DNA of 64,000 bases from UBA7957 sp965224675 (GTDB lineage: Bacteria; Pseudomonadota; Gammaproteobacteria; Granulosicoccales; Granulosicoccaceae), in NCBI GenBank assembly GCA_965224675.1, contig CBDDAA010000002.1:1240001-1304000 (forward strand), read 5' to 3'. Positions within the stretch are counted from its first letter, which is position 1, and the number at the start of each line of letters is the position of its first letter. Under the pieces are notes generated by a model. That model worked only from the letters and a program-made list of their open reading frames with translations. It ran no database searches and was not told the DNA's origin. Shown one piece after another: positions 1 through 9,010 of this stretch. Both the position numbers and the translations under genes were made by a program.

Positions 1-173
1 GCAGTTTGAGGTATGCTTATCGATGCAATATTGCGTTGAGTTTCAGGCCCCAGCTCAATCAATAGTGAACCTGCCTGCAGTTTAATTTTGATCGAAGATG
101 ATTCAGAGGTATATGGATTTTCACCCACAGCTGATGGCAACGTTCTGAAAAATTCTCTATGTGTCAGCCCCAT
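1..173 (-). CDS. Unidentified protein, C-terminus beyond window edge
   Basis: An open frame reads leftward off the window from an ATG at 173. It begins MGLTHREFFRTLP and contains LLIELGPETQRNIASISIP, which reads as genuine protein. It lies 32 bp after the stop of the MoaD-like gene on the same strand, so it is probably the last or a late gene of the aldehyde oxidoreductase operon. About 57 residues are visible. No strong ribosome binding site is seen, and the start could lie slightly upstream as a non-ATG codon. I do not recognise the family; the operon position suggests a role in the maturation or function of the tungsten enzyme, which is inference only. Confidence 0.55.
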   Translation of the reverse strand, partial: MGLTHREFFRTLPSAVGENPYTSESSSIKIKLQAGSLLIELGPETQRNIASISIPQT

Positions 174-205
174 TTGTCTGACAAACGTCGTGTTTGTGAT
201 AAGCC

Positions 206-457
206 TTAACCGCCCGCAACCGGCGGCCAAATCGCGAGCGTATCACCTTCCTGCAATGCCAAGTCATCCCAGTCAGCGTTGCAATGGAAACGCCCGTTTA
301 TCAAAACCAGATGCGCTAATTCTCTGGGAACCCGATATTTATCAATCACCCAGTTCAACTTAGCGCCTTCTGGCAGCTCAACTTCAGCAGCATTTTGAAA
401 GGCATTGTTGGGTAACAGATCCGTTAATGTCGCATAGAGTTTTAAGGTGATTTTCAT
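206..457 (-). CDS. MoaD/ThiS-like small sulfur-carrier protein
   Basis: This 83-residue protein has the ubiquitin-like beta-grasp pattern of MoaD and ThiS (MKITLKLYATLTDLLP at the start) and ends in PPVAGG. The terminal Gly-Gly is the residue pair that becomes a thiocarboxylate in this family. MoaD-like proteins donate sulfur to the dithiolene of the pyranopterin cofactor. Small MoaD homologues are common beside tungsten aldehyde oxidoreductase genes, where a dedicated carrier probably serves the W-pterin. The gene overlaps the stop of the upstream FAD oxidoreductase gene by 4 bp, so the two are probably translationally coupled. The alternative is the general housekeeping MoaD, but the location argues for a cluster-specific copy. 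Confidence 0.82.
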   Translation of the reverse strand: MKITLKLYATLTDLLPNNAFQNAAEVELPEGAKLNWVIDKYRVPRELAHLVLINGRFHCNADWDDLALQEGDTLAIWPPVAGG

Positions 458-1794
458 ACTTTAGCAGCTGTACTTTGAGCCTGGGCAGTTGCCAGATAAG
501 CCTCCATTACCCGAGTCGGATCAGCAATCAAACGGTTTTTCCAGACACCCAGTTTTGTTCTGGATTGTATCAAGCCTCGTATAACCCCCATATGCTGGAT
601 TAATCCCAAACTACTGGCGCCTATCAACACATCGCCTTCAAACTGTAGATTCATGTATTTGTAATTTTTCTCATCTCTAATCTCCGCACTATCACCTCCA
701 TCGACCCCCATCCACAAACCAAAAGAGGTGGATACCAGCCCCAAGGTATCAAGTACGTTCATATTGATACTGCCCCTGTGCTCTACAGAATTGCCTTTTA
801 CCATATTGGTTGCCGCAAGTATTCCATGTTCAACCGCAGTAGGTTGAATAGCCTGCACATCGTAATTACCTGTAGAAAAATCCCTGCCCTGGGCCACATC
901 CCCAGCTGCATAAACTTCAGGACTATTGGTTTGAAGAAATTCATTAACAACAACGCCGTGATCCAATTCGAGCGTACCGCCTTGTAGAAATTCAATATTA
1001 GGTCTAACCCCTGTTGCACAAATCAGAAGGTCGGCATCCAGTTTTTCGTTATTATCCAAAGTTATTACAAGCGGATGGGCGGCTTGCGAAACCGCTGCAG
1101 GTGAAAACAGCATGTTTTTAATACGCGATAACAATCCTGATGATGTCGCAAGACCGGAGCCATCATTGACCGACATGACCCGCGAGGACGTCAACACATT
1201 AACGCCCTTACTAATACACCATGATTTAATCATACCGCCGGTTGTCTCGTTCATCATTCTCGGGACCATACGGTTTTCCATCTCAATAACCGTCAATTCA
1301 ACCCGCCGGCTTGCCAGAGCCTCCAGAATAATGCAGCCAATAAATCCTGCCCCCATCAAAATTACTTTAGAACCGGATTCAGCCAACTTTATAATCTGTC
1401 GAGCATCTTCAAGTGTCCAGCAAGTGTGTACCTGAGGCAAATCCATACCACTTATGGGCGGCATTAGCGGATGAGAACCTGTACAAATCAATAGCTTGTC
1501 ATAGGTGATTTTTTCACTGGAGTTCATTAACACTTGTTTGCTATTCGTATCCAGAGAAGCAACCCTCCCTTGTTTAACATCAATCCCCTTGCTGGACAAC
1601 GCGCCCTGTTCTTTGCGCAAATAGGTTCCCTTCTCAGCGATATTACCTACGAGAAGATACGGTATGGCCATGCGCGAATAAGGCGGCTCTTTTTCATCGC
1701 CAATCAACGTGATTGTGCAATTTCCATCCAGCTTTCGAATATGTTCTGCCGCAACAACACCTGCGGGTCCGGCACCGATAATCACGTGGTGCAT
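454..1794 (-). CDS. FAD/NAD(P)-dependent oxidoreductase (AorC-like)
   Basis: A pyridine nucleotide-disulfide oxidoreductase-type flavoprotein. The N-terminal FAD-binding Rossmann motif is VIIGAGPAGVVAAEHI. A second dinucleotide motif for NAD(P) follows around residue 150 (VILMGAGFIGCIILEAL), and the late FAD motif is VYAAGDVAQG. An ATG exists at 1824, but the ATG at 1794 is preceded by GGAG at good spacing and sits just before the Rossmann motif, so I prefer 1794 (446 aa). In the characterised Aromatoleum AorABC enzyme a related subunit passes electrons from the tungsten enzyme via ferredoxin-type clusters to NAD+, and the same role is inferred here. A 154-bp gap separates it from the AOR gene upstream. 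Confidence 0.83.
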   Translation of the reverse strand: MHHVIIGAGPAGVVAAEHIRKLDGNCTITLIGDEKEPPYSRMAIPYLLVGNIAEKGTYLRKEQGALSSKGIDVKQGRVASLDTNSKQVLMNSSEKITYDKLLICTGSHPLMPPISGMDLPQVHTCWTLEDARQIIKLAESGSKVILMGAGFIGCIILEALASRRVELTVIEMENRMVPRMMNETTGGMIKSWCISKGVNVLTSSRVMSVNDGSGLATSSGLLSRIKNMLFSPAAVSQAAHPLVITLDNNEKLDADLLICATGVRPNIEFLQGGTLELDHGVVVNEFLQTNSPEVYAAGDVAQGRDFSTGNYDVQAIQPTAVEHGILAATNMVKGNSVEHRGSINMNVLDTLGLVSTSFGLWMGVDGGDSAEIRDEKNYKYMNLQFEGDVLIGASSLGLIQHMGVIRGLIQSRTKLGVWKNRLIADPTRVMEAYLATAQAQSTAAKV

Positions 1795-1948
1795 AGTTGT
1801 CTCCAGGGTTAAAGATGCACTCATTATTCGCTAGTGCATTGGAATAGCAGGAATCCATGCCCACATTGCATTACCGGGAGACTGCCAAAAAATAGAATAA
1901 CCTTATGCAAAAAAGGAACTCTATTCTCAGACAGTCACCTGGGTTGGA

Positions 1949-3805
1949 TCAGTTTGGTAGATTAAGCCGCTGTCTGGTTTCATCCATAATAACACCGTCA
2001 GCAGACCAACCCCGCAGCTCATAATACTCTGGTAGCATCTTTCCCAGCTCACTCACTTTACCGGCAGTCGGCCCTACCTTTGCGGCATCTTTTAGCAAGC
2101 GCTCTGGCAAATTATCATCTGCAGCAGTAATACCCGCTTTCATATTAAAATCCCGCTCCATATTCCACACCCGCTCACCCACTTCGAGTAGTTTATCTGG
2201 TGACCAATCACCTTCACAGGCGGCGTCAATTTGCGGTGCAATATCATCCATGGTCCAGGCAAAGGTTGTAAATATACATAATCCAGCTGAATCCACAGCG
2301 GCTGTCGCATCCTGAAATGCCTTGACCAACCCGGCTTTGCCTTCATGTTCAAGCGGATCCGTTTTTTCTGGAATGCCCAAAACCTCAGAGGCAATCGTAT
2401 AACCACGTAAATGACACGCTCCTCGATTGGAAGTGGCATAAGCCAAACCTATGCCCTGAATCCCACGAGGATCATAAGCTGGAAATTCCTGCGCCTTTAC
2501 CGTCATAGATAGTTCTGGACGACCATATTTCTCACATAGTCTTTTTGAACCCAAACCCAGATCCACGCCAAAGCCTTCACCTTTAGCTGTCATTTCGGCC
2601 ACTTTGCAAAGTGCTTCCGCTGAACCAAATTTCAGCTCAACTCCACCCGTGTGTTCGGTTGTAATGTCACCTGCTTCAAACATCTCCATCGCCGCAGCAA
2701 CAGTAGAACCAAACGAAATCGGGTCAAAACCATCCTCATTGCAGAGAAATTGTACATAGGTTAACGCATCAATATCATCTACTCCGGTATCCGGTCCAAG
2801 TGCCCAAGCTGCTTCATACTCAAGCCCTCCAGAATTTTTTTGGTATTCTGGTTTGTCTTTTACGGAGAAATGAGTCGGATCTATTGTAGAGATTCGCCCA
2901 CAGGCAATGGTGCAAGCAAAACAACCACCGTTAGTTGTCAGGTTTGTCTTACCATCGCTTTTGCGTGGCTCATGCATCGCCTCACCCGACACGCTGTGCG
3001 CACCTTCAAACTGCAGTTCCTGCATATTGCGGGTGGGTAGAGCACCCACTTCATTGATAACATTCATCAAAACCTGCGTACCATAGGTAGGTAAACCCTG
3101 GCCGGTAACGGCGTTCTCAGCCAAAATCTCTTTACCTGCTTTGACTGCCTTCTGAAACGCCGGCAGATTATCAATTGAAGATACCCCCCCAGTTCCCCGC
3201 ACCGCGACTGCTTTCAGGTTTTTTGATGCCATCACCGTTCCTACACCACTTCTACCTGCTGCTCTGTGCAAATCGTTTATAACCCCCGCGTATAAGCATC
3301 CCGCTTCTGCAGAACGGCCAATAGCTGCGATCCGCATTTGCGCATCGGCGTGTTTTTTATGTAGCATCTCATCAGCTTCCCAGACTGACTTGCCCCAAAG
3401 ATCATCAGCAGGTAGTAATTCAGCCCTTTCATCCTGAATATGTAAATAGACGGGTGTTGTCGATTTACCTTCAAAAATGATCATGTCCCAGCCGGCAAAT
3501 TTCAATTCCGCACCTAGAAACCCTCCCGAATTCGAACAGGCGACAGCGCCGGTTAAGGGGCTTTTTGTAACGACTGAATAACGGCCACCCGTAGACACAT
3601 TTGTGCCGGTAAGTGGGCCGGTTGCAAAAATGAGCATATTTTCAGGACTTAACGCATCTACCGTTGGGTCCATTTCTTCAACCATATATCGAGTGGCAAG
3701 CCCGCGTTGACCTAAATATTCATTTGCCCATTGCATATTAATGGGCTCTTCCTGCACTGTGCCTTCTGTCAAATTGACTCGCAGTATTTTTTTACTCCAG
3801 GACAT
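1949..3805 (-). CDS. aor: Tungsten-containing aldehyde ferredoxin oxidoreductase, catalytic subunit
   Basis: A 618-residue member of the AOR family, near the usual length (about 600-620). It oxidises aldehydes to carboxylic acids at a W-bis-pyranopterin with one Fe4S4 cluster. The N-terminal AOR beta-barrel region contains TGPLTGTNVSTGGRYSVVTK and SPLTGAVACSNSGG. The cluster cysteines are visible as CFACTIAC (C-x2-C-x3-C), with the fourth in GLCIFTTFAW. The pterin-binding signature DPRGIQGIGLAYATSNRGAC is intact. The gene follows the ferredoxin gene by 9 bp, so the two are co-transcribed. The substrate is unknown. Members of this family with an FAD subunit and a small ferredoxin form the AorABC type, which usually takes aromatic and aliphatic aldehydes. 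Confidence 0.93.
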   Translation of the reverse strand: MSWSKKILRVNLTEGTVQEEPINMQWANEYLGQRGLATRYMVEEMDPTVDALSPENMLIFATGPLTGTNVSTGGRYSVVTKSPLTGAVACSNSGGFLGAELKFAGWDMIIFEGKSTTPVYLHIQDERAELLPADDLWGKSVWEADEMLHKKHADAQMRIAAIGRSAEAGCLYAGVINDLHRAAGRSGVGTVMASKNLKAVAVRGTGGVSSIDNLPAFQKAVKAGKEILAENAVTGQGLPTYGTQVLMNVINEVGALPTRNMQELQFEGAHSVSGEAMHEPRKSDGKTNLTTNGGCFACTIACGRISTIDPTHFSVKDKPEYQKNSGGLEYEAAWALGPDTGVDDIDALTYVQFLCNEDGFDPISFGSTVAAAMEMFEAGDITTEHTGGVELKFGSAEALCKVAEMTAKGEGFGVDLGLGSKRLCEKYGRPELSMTVKAQEFPAYDPRGIQGIGLAYATSNRGACHLRGYTIASEVLGIPEKTDPLEHEGKAGLVKAFQDATAAVDSAGLCIFTTFAWTMDDIAPQIDAACEGDWSPDKLLEVGERVWNMERDFNMKAGITAADDNLPERLLKDAAKVGPTAGKVSELGKMLPEYYELRGWSADGVIMDETRQRLNLPN

Positions 3806-3814
3806 GACTCCCCC

Positions 3815-4294
3815 CTACGCTTCAGCGCTCACATTATTGTCGGTTTTACTGGCCCAGGCTCGCATACGATCATAGCCGGTTGATTCAGCATCTATATAAG
3901 TAATCGCATCGGTCGGACAAGCCGATACACATTGCGGATCACCACCACACAAATCACATTTAACTACTTTGCCAGTGTCGGCATTGTAATTAATCGTTCC
4001 GAACGGACAGGCAATTGTGCACACTTTACAACCTACACAGGTATCCGCATGCACATCTTTTGAACCATTGGCTAGATTTATTGAAATGGCATCCACTGGG
4101 CAGGCCTGCATGCACCAAGCTTCATCACACTGTGTGCAGGTATAGGGTACAAATCTGCCTTCATCGTGAAAATTAAAAACCTTTATGCGCGACTTTGATG
4201 GAATAAACGCCTGCTCGTTTTCAAATGAACAGGCCAGTTCACACTGTAAACACCCGGTACATTTACCTGGGTCAATGTGCAACGATTTAAGCAT
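3815..4294 (-). CDS. 4Fe-4S ferredoxin-type electron-transfer subunit (AorB-like)
   Basis: A 159-residue protein with four cysteine groups, CTGCLQCELAC, CTQCDEAWCMQAC, CVGCKVCTIAC and CDLCGGDPQCVSAC, consistent with four 4Fe-4S clusters as in the HycB/NrfC/DMSO reductase B fold. It is the first gene of the tungsten-enzyme operon and is read immediately before the catalytic subunit. The start is supported by a strong ribosome binding site: on the minus strand AGGAGG precedes the ATG. It probably forms the electron wire between the AOR subunit and the FAD subunit in the cytoplasm. It could also be called a DMSO reductase-type iron-sulfur subunit, but the neighbours favour AorB. Confidence 0.9.
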   Translation of the reverse strand: MLKSLHIDPGKCTGCLQCELACSFENEQAFIPSKSRIKVFNFHDEGRFVPYTCTQCDEAWCMQACPVDAISINLANGSKDVHADTCVGCKVCTIACPFGTINYNADTGKVVKCDLCGGDPQCVSACPTDAITYIDAESTGYDRMRAWASKTDNNVSAEA

Positions 4295-4759
4295 TTGATA
4301 TCCTCCTAGAAAAAATTCAAGCAGAATTTACAGATAAGAATAGTAATAAATAACGCCTACAGCTTATTCGTTTCTACTTCAAGTTTTGGTTTTATTGGTA
4401 TTGATTGACGTTGCTTTACTAAGTTATTGTTAAACATCTAAAAAAGGGTAGTAATTTATAAATAACAGCAATTATAGAGATATTAAGCCCATTGACTTCG
4501 GTTTTTAATTTATAGAATAATGCTTAACAAGCTACACATTAAAAAATTTACTTTTTTCAACCTGCTACCTGACTTTTTAGCTTGATCTGCCTCAGGCCGT
4601 CAGTTATTTTGCAATAAGTTTACTCAAAATCCAAGTGCGGTAGTTATTTATTTTTTTTAACAACGTATTGGTGTCGCAATCTGAATTGTACAGTACACAA
4701 TTTGCTGGCTTAATCGCAATGGCATTGCATTCATTCAAAGTTGTTACTGGAGGGTCAAT
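4295..4759. other. Divergent intergenic region with AOR-operon and ACT-gene promoters
   Basis: This AT-rich stretch of 465 bp between two divergent genes has no convincing reading frame. It must hold the promoter of the aldehyde oxidoreductase operon on the minus strand and that of the ACT-domain gene on the plus strand. GGAGGG lies just before the ATG at 4760. I see no clear palindrome or riboswitch fold. Confidence 0.5.
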
Positions 4760-5284
4760 ATGAATAAGTCTTTGATCTTAAGTTTTATTGGTAAAGACCG
4801 CCCTGGTTTAGTAAGTGACATATCAGAAATTATTGCCCACCATCAAGGTAACTGGAAAGAAAGCAGATTGGCTCAATTGGCCGGGAAATTCGCGGGCGTA
4901 TTGCTATTCAGTGCCCCGCATGAGCAAATCAACAAATTGAGGGAATCCCTCGATGAGTATTCAAGTGAAGAGTTACACCTTCTGTTGGAAGATCATGATG
5001 CGCCGGGTGAATCGGAGCAGAACCATCACGGCTTGTTACTTGAACTTGTCGGAAATGACCGCTCTGGTATTGTTCATGATGTTACTGAAGTTCTGGCTAA
5101 CCTTGGATTGAATGTCGAAGAATTGTCTACTGAGTATAGAGATGCACCCATGTCCTCTGAGAAATTGTTTCGAGCCACTATAGTCGCAAGAGCACCCAAA
5201 GAGGTTGCATTGGAAGATATACAGGATAAGCTTGAAGAACTGGCCAATGAACTGATGATTGAAATTAGTGAAAAGGCCGAATAA
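4760..5284 (+). CDS. gcvR: ACT-domain regulatory protein, GcvR-like
   Basis: A 174-residue protein made of two tandem ACT domains. The first begins LILSFIGKDRPGLVSDISEI and the second begins LLLELVGNDRSGIVHDVTEV near residue 92. This is the layout of GcvR, the regulatory partner that in E. coli binds GcvA and represses the glycine cleavage operon when glycine is scarce. GGAGGG precedes the ATG. No gcv genes are near, so the role is assigned by family only; some gammaproteobacterial homologues are annotated simply as amino-acid-binding ACT proteins. It is a monocistronic unit between two minus-strand transcription units. Confidence 0.75.
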   Translation: MNKSLILSFIGKDRPGLVSDISEIIAHHQGNWKESRLAQLAGKFAGVLLFSAPHEQINKLRESLDEYSSEELHLLLEDHDAPGESEQNHHGLLLELVGNDRSGIVHDVTEVLANLGLNVEELSTEYRDAPMSSEKLFRATIVARAPKEVALEDIQDKLEELANELMIEISEKAE

Positions 5285-5350
5285 TTCAGCGATAAAGCAG
5301 TGGCAAATATAGCAAGTCGTCAGAATAATATAAGAGATACGACTCTTAAT

Positions 5351-6961
5351 TTATTCATCTTCAAAGCAATACAAGTGTAACGATTCACCACAATTGGAGT
5401 CTTTGTAATAAGCCACCCGGCTCCATTCTTCATTAGCTGCTACAGACATTCCAAAAATTCCTACATCCTCTGTACTGGCAGAAGTCCATCCCTGACAAGC
5501 GTCCATTTCAGAATCTGTTGCCTCAACAGCATCAGTGCCTGTCCAGACATGCGCCCAAAGATGTTCTCCAAACTCATTAACCGATAATGAAGTTTCTATA
5601 TTGGATTTGATCAGCGCCATTCTATCAGTGGTCAACAGAGTGCCATCAGTTCTCACCCAGGGGCCTTCGCTTTTTAAACGTGCCATCGCGCTTACCTGAG
5701 AATCGGATATCCATGCTTTATAATTTTCCGGGCTATTCAAGTCCGCTTCTCTGGCACTCACTTTACAGACCTCATCAGCGGCTTCGACTCCCTGTAAGTC
5801 ACTTTCTGTAAGCCAGCTGGAAAAATCACCCGTACCACTCATAGATGTAACAAATACACCTTTGCCCTTACTTTTAGTATCAGGTAGCGCTTCGCTTTGG
5901 TCTATTTCAAAGCAATATAGATGTCCTTCATCATCACAGTTTTCCGCGTAAGCATAAGTCCAATCTGAGATAGTTTTGCTTATTAAACCCACCAATCCGG
6001 TGAATTCCGCGCTTGAACTCGACCAATCGCCACATTTAGAGAATGTTTTATCTTGTCCTTTATCACCGCCGGTTCCATCGTGACTGGAACCTGTCCAGAC
6101 GGTCAAATTATTTTCGTCAACCCCATTATTTTCATCATCCTCACCCGTATTAAAAACAATATTAGTGCTGACCAGATCAATAAGGTTATTTGAGAAAGGT
6201 TTGCCATCAATACGAACCCATGGCCCGGGGGCTTCAGGCAGGTTTTCCACACCACAATTGTCAGAGACCAATCCGTCAAGACCTATAAGGTGACAAAAAG
6301 CGTCTGTCTCTGATGTTGAAAGCCATACTCGATAATCACCGCTCAGTTCTGCCGCATTTGCCAGCTGATTGCAGATTGAATCCCCTGCATTAAGACCAGA
6401 GGCACCCTCACTCCCGGGCCATAACGATAAGTCACCCTGCCCTTTGGCAGACGTCACAAACATACGGGCCGTGTTGGGGAAATCGCTATCATCCAATGGG
6501 TTTGTCTCTGATTCCAACTCCCTCAGATTGCTGTAATTATCATCATCGTCATCAGGATAGAAGAAATCACGCTCACGTATTACAACTGCTGGTGTTAGGG
6601 TCGTGACATTGATTAGCTTTTCCACAGTGACCAGCTCCATGGGTGGATCAGTTTCATTGAAGATAAAGGTCACTTTGAGTGTCTGCAACCCGACAGGTAC
6701 TTCGTCGATAGCACCTGTGGCAATACCATCCACAATTTGTAAATCGATCGCTAACGCAGTCTCTCCGAGGATTTCAGCTTTTGCAGTAATTGCCGAGGGA
6801 TCGATATCGGCTCTGCTGGACAAGTTAGCTGGCAGATTAAAAGCAAACAAACTGAACTCAGGACTGTCTGACTGAGATTGGCACGCAACAAATAAACAGA
6901 GAAAAGAAAGAATAATGATCAAGCGTGGAATTTGTGTGAATTTTAATTTGTAACTTACCAT
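5351..6961 (-). CDS. Lipoprotein with two DUF1554-like domains
   Basis: A 536-residue predicted lipoprotein. The N-terminus has a hydrophobic signal segment ending in the lipobox LFVAC near residue 27. Residues about 135-165 contain the acidic stretch DDDDDNYSNLRELESETNP, resembling the calcium-binding repeats of thrombospondin type 3 or dockerin proteins. Two homologous modules follow, starting MFVTSAKGQGDLSLW and VFVTSMSGTGDFSSW, each with a conserved PWVR(I/T)DG segment, a VWTG segment and a terminal cysteine-rich HLYCFE. This is the pattern of DUF1554 proteins known from Leptospira and marine bacteria. It is probably anchored to the outer membrane. Function is unknown. It is monocistronic and converges with the ACT gene. 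Confidence 0.72.
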   Translation of the reverse strand: MVSYKLKFTQIPRLIIILSFLCLFVACQSQSDSPEFSLFAFNLPANLSSRADIDPSAITAKAEILGETALAIDLQIVDGIATGAIDEVPVGLQTLKVTFIFNETDPPMELVTVEKLINVTTLTPAVVIRERDFFYPDDDDDNYSNLRELESETNPLDDSDFPNTARMFVTSAKGQGDLSLWPGSEGASGLNAGDSICNQLANAAELSGDYRVWLSTSETDAFCHLIGLDGLVSDNCGVENLPEAPGPWVRIDGKPFSNNLIDLVSTNIVFNTGEDDENNGVDENNLTVWTGSSHDGTGGDKGQDKTFSKCGDWSSSSAEFTGLVGLISKTISDWTYAYAENCDDEGHLYCFEIDQSEALPDTKSKGKGVFVTSMSGTGDFSSWLTESDLQGVEAADEVCKVSAREADLNSPENYKAWISDSQVSAMARLKSEGPWVRTDGTLLTTDRMALIKSNIETSLSVNEFGEHLWAHVWTGTDAVEATDSEMDACQGWTSASTEDVGIFGMSVAANEEWSRVAYYKDSNCGESLHLYCFEDE

Positions 6962-7373
6962 TTTGCTCCTTCGCCCTACAATCCGCGTTATTTCATCAAC
7001 TTGCTAAAGAAACTATAACACTGAACACAATTCTGCTTGGTAAAATAATTAAAACTGAGTAATAAAAGTAAGTAGCTGCGAACCCGAATCAAGTCAATAC
7101 AGTTGCATAGCACTCGTGGCTAAGTTTTTCTATTGACGATAAATATCATATAGTTATTGGATTTTTCATACCGATATACCAGTGATCTGCAGCAAATTGG
7201 GTCTGCATTCCCGTCATGCGCAAAAACCATTGAATTTTTAGTATTGCTTTATTTCTCTTGAAATAACCCTTGTTTCATAATAACGTATTATTATTTTATA
7301 ATATTCTAATATTTTACTAGACCATTTGTCTGCTACCACTCTTAACAGGCATCTATCTACCAGGTGATAATTT
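6962..7373. other. Divergent intergenic region, no gene seen
   Basis: This AT-rich spacer of 412 bp lies between the divergently read lipoprotein and the lysine-rich membrane protein. It contains runs such as TATTATTTTATAATATTCTAA, typical of promoter-region DNA. I see no coding frame, tRNA or strong hairpin. AGGTGATA precedes the ATG at 7374. Confidence 0.4.
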
Positions 7374-8936
7374 ATGGTTGAAAAAGAGCTAAAAACGGGA
7401 AAACGAGCATCCATAACCAAAAAAAACGATACGCCTATAAAAAAGAAGGTTGCCAACAATAAACAGGAAAAGAAATCTGTAAAAATGAAAACTAATTCTA
7501 GCAAGAAGAAAACAATCAAGAAAGCGACTGATAAAACCAAGAGCGATAAACAATCAAACACCGCAAAAAACAAAGTGGTTTTAGCAACAACACAGGACTC
7601 TGAAATGCCCGCTCCAACAGCACCAGCAGCAAGTGAAAAAGACGATATAACAAACTTACCTAAGCAAAACCCTGTAATTGTAGCCAACGCTGGCTCAGGC
7701 ATATCATTCTGGCCCATTCTCTCTGTCTTAGTGGGCGTGGCAGTTATTGCCGGTGCATTATATACTGGCTATACGACAGCAACCAAAGACCTGGAAGTTA
7801 CTGATCAATCGGCCGAATCTGCAACAACGCAGACTCGCAAACCTGTCGAAAACAGTATGCTTACCGCCAACTCTAGCAATACATCGCAAACACAAATCAT
7901 CGAGCCTTTACCCACCAATCAAACAAACACTGCACAAGTTACAAGCCCCGATACAGTAACCGGCGAGGCGGTTGTCACTAAAGATGAAAGTGCCGGTTTT
8001 TTCTCGACCGCCATCAGCAAGGTAAAAGGCACATTTTCAACTGCCTGGGATAAAGTAAGAAAGCCAAGTCAGACAGTGGATGGATCGCCTGCAAATCTAA
8101 ATTCTGAGGTTGTGTCAGCAGGCAATGAGGCAGCCAACGTTATTAACCCTCCTGTACACTCTGGGGAGCCTATCATTTCAAAGACAGCTAGTGAGCCGCA
8201 AGTGGCTATCGAAAATCGTCAAATTTCTGACAATATCGATAATGACGACGAGAATCCTTCTTTTTTCTCAACCTTTTTTGGCAAAATCAAACGCACACTA
8301 GCTATAGAGAGTGAAACAGCGACAGACCAGCCCACCGCAGTAACATCAATCAGCAACAATCCTGATTCTGCAATAGTGGAAAGTGTATCTGCCAGTCCCT
8401 CGATAACACAGGTTTCAGCAAACTCTGCAGAAAAAGTGATTTCTTCAGCAACGGATGGGCAACAAGTAATTAGCAGTAGTGACCCGTTAAGTCCTGATAG
8501 CGAAAGTAAGGCTGATAACCCTTCACTTTTCTCCACCGTCGTTGACAAAGTTAAAAATACATTGGGTATAGATAACAGTCAGCAGAAACAACAGGGCAAA
8601 ACGACAGCTGCCAACGTTGGAGCAGAGGCGACATCGGTTGCTATTAATACAAACGGCAACTCACTGACGCAGCCTAATCAAGCACCTAACGTTCAAATAA
8701 ATCCCGCATTGGCAGTTACACCTCAGCAGTCTGGCTTCACTGCAACCCAAGCTCCACAGACACGCGTCGTACCCACGTGGCCGATGTACCCCGTTAACGG
8801 TCCTACTCCACCGCCTCCGGGTTGGAGATATGTGTATGCGCCCAATCCGCGATACTATGGACCTTATCCCTATAACCCAAACTACCAACAACGACCTGTA
8901 CAGCAGCAAGGAATAAATAGCCAGCAGGTCAACTAG
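7374..8936 (+). CDS. Lysine-rich single-pass membrane protein with three internal repeats
   Basis: A 520-residue protein of unknown family. Residues 1-65 are extremely lysine-rich and histone H1-like. One hydrophobic segment follows at about residues 108-130 (FWPILSVLVGVAVIAGALY). The remaining 390 residues are low-complexity Ser/Thr/Gln/Asn-rich and interrupted by three related modules: GFFSTAISKVKGTFSTAWDK, PSFFSTFFGKIKRTLAIE and PSLFSTVVDKVKNTLGID. The C-terminus is Pro/Tyr/Gln-rich (PPPPGWRYVYAPNPRYYG). Charge distribution suggests the basic tail is cytoplasmic and the repeat region periplasmic. The basic tail could contact nucleic acid or acidic lipids; this is inference. The gene is followed by a clear terminator and appears monocistronic. 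The start is supported by the upstream AGGTGATA. Confidence 0.7.
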   Translation: MVEKELKTGKRASITKKNDTPIKKKVANNKQEKKSVKMKTNSSKKKTIKKATDKTKSDKQSNTAKNKVVLATTQDSEMPAPTAPAASEKDDITNLPKQNPVIVANAGSGISFWPILSVLVGVAVIAGALYTGYTTATKDLEVTDQSAESATTQTRKPVENSMLTANSSNTSQTQIIEPLPTNQTNTAQVTSPDTVTGEAVVTKDESAGFFSTAISKVKGTFSTAWDKVRKPSQTVDGSPANLNSEVVSAGNEAANVINPPVHSGEPIISKTASEPQVAIENRQISDNIDNDDENPSFFSTFFGKIKRTLAIESETATDQPTAVTSISNNPDSAIVESVSASPSITQVSANSAEKVISSATDGQQVISSSDPLSPDSESKADNPSLFSTVVDKVKNTLGIDNSQQKQQGKTTAANVGAEATSVAINTNGNSLTQPNQAPNVQINPALAVTPQQSGFTATQAPQTRVVPTWPMYPVNGPTPPPPGWRYVYAPNPRYYGPYPYNPNYQQRPVQQQGINSQQVN

Positions 8937-8944
8937 GCTGATAT

Positions 8945-8973
8945 AAAAAGCTGGTCTTAAAGACCAGCTTTTT
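8945..8973 (+). terminator. Rho-independent terminator, bidirectional
   Basis: The arms AGCTGGTC (8949-8956) and GACCAGCT (8962-8969) pair perfectly around a TTAAA loop. The stem is extended by five A-T pairs, leaving a T run on the plus strand and an equal T run on the minus strand. It lies 9 bp after the stop of the lysine-rich membrane protein. Confidence 0.88.
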
Positions 8974-9010
8974 ATTAAATGAAAGATACGAAAACACAGA
9001 AATCATCCGT

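Noticed and set aside
88..363. Plus-strand 91-codon frame at the left edge
   Set aside because: It is the complement of the MoaD-like gene and the partial edge gene, both of which have better protein character.
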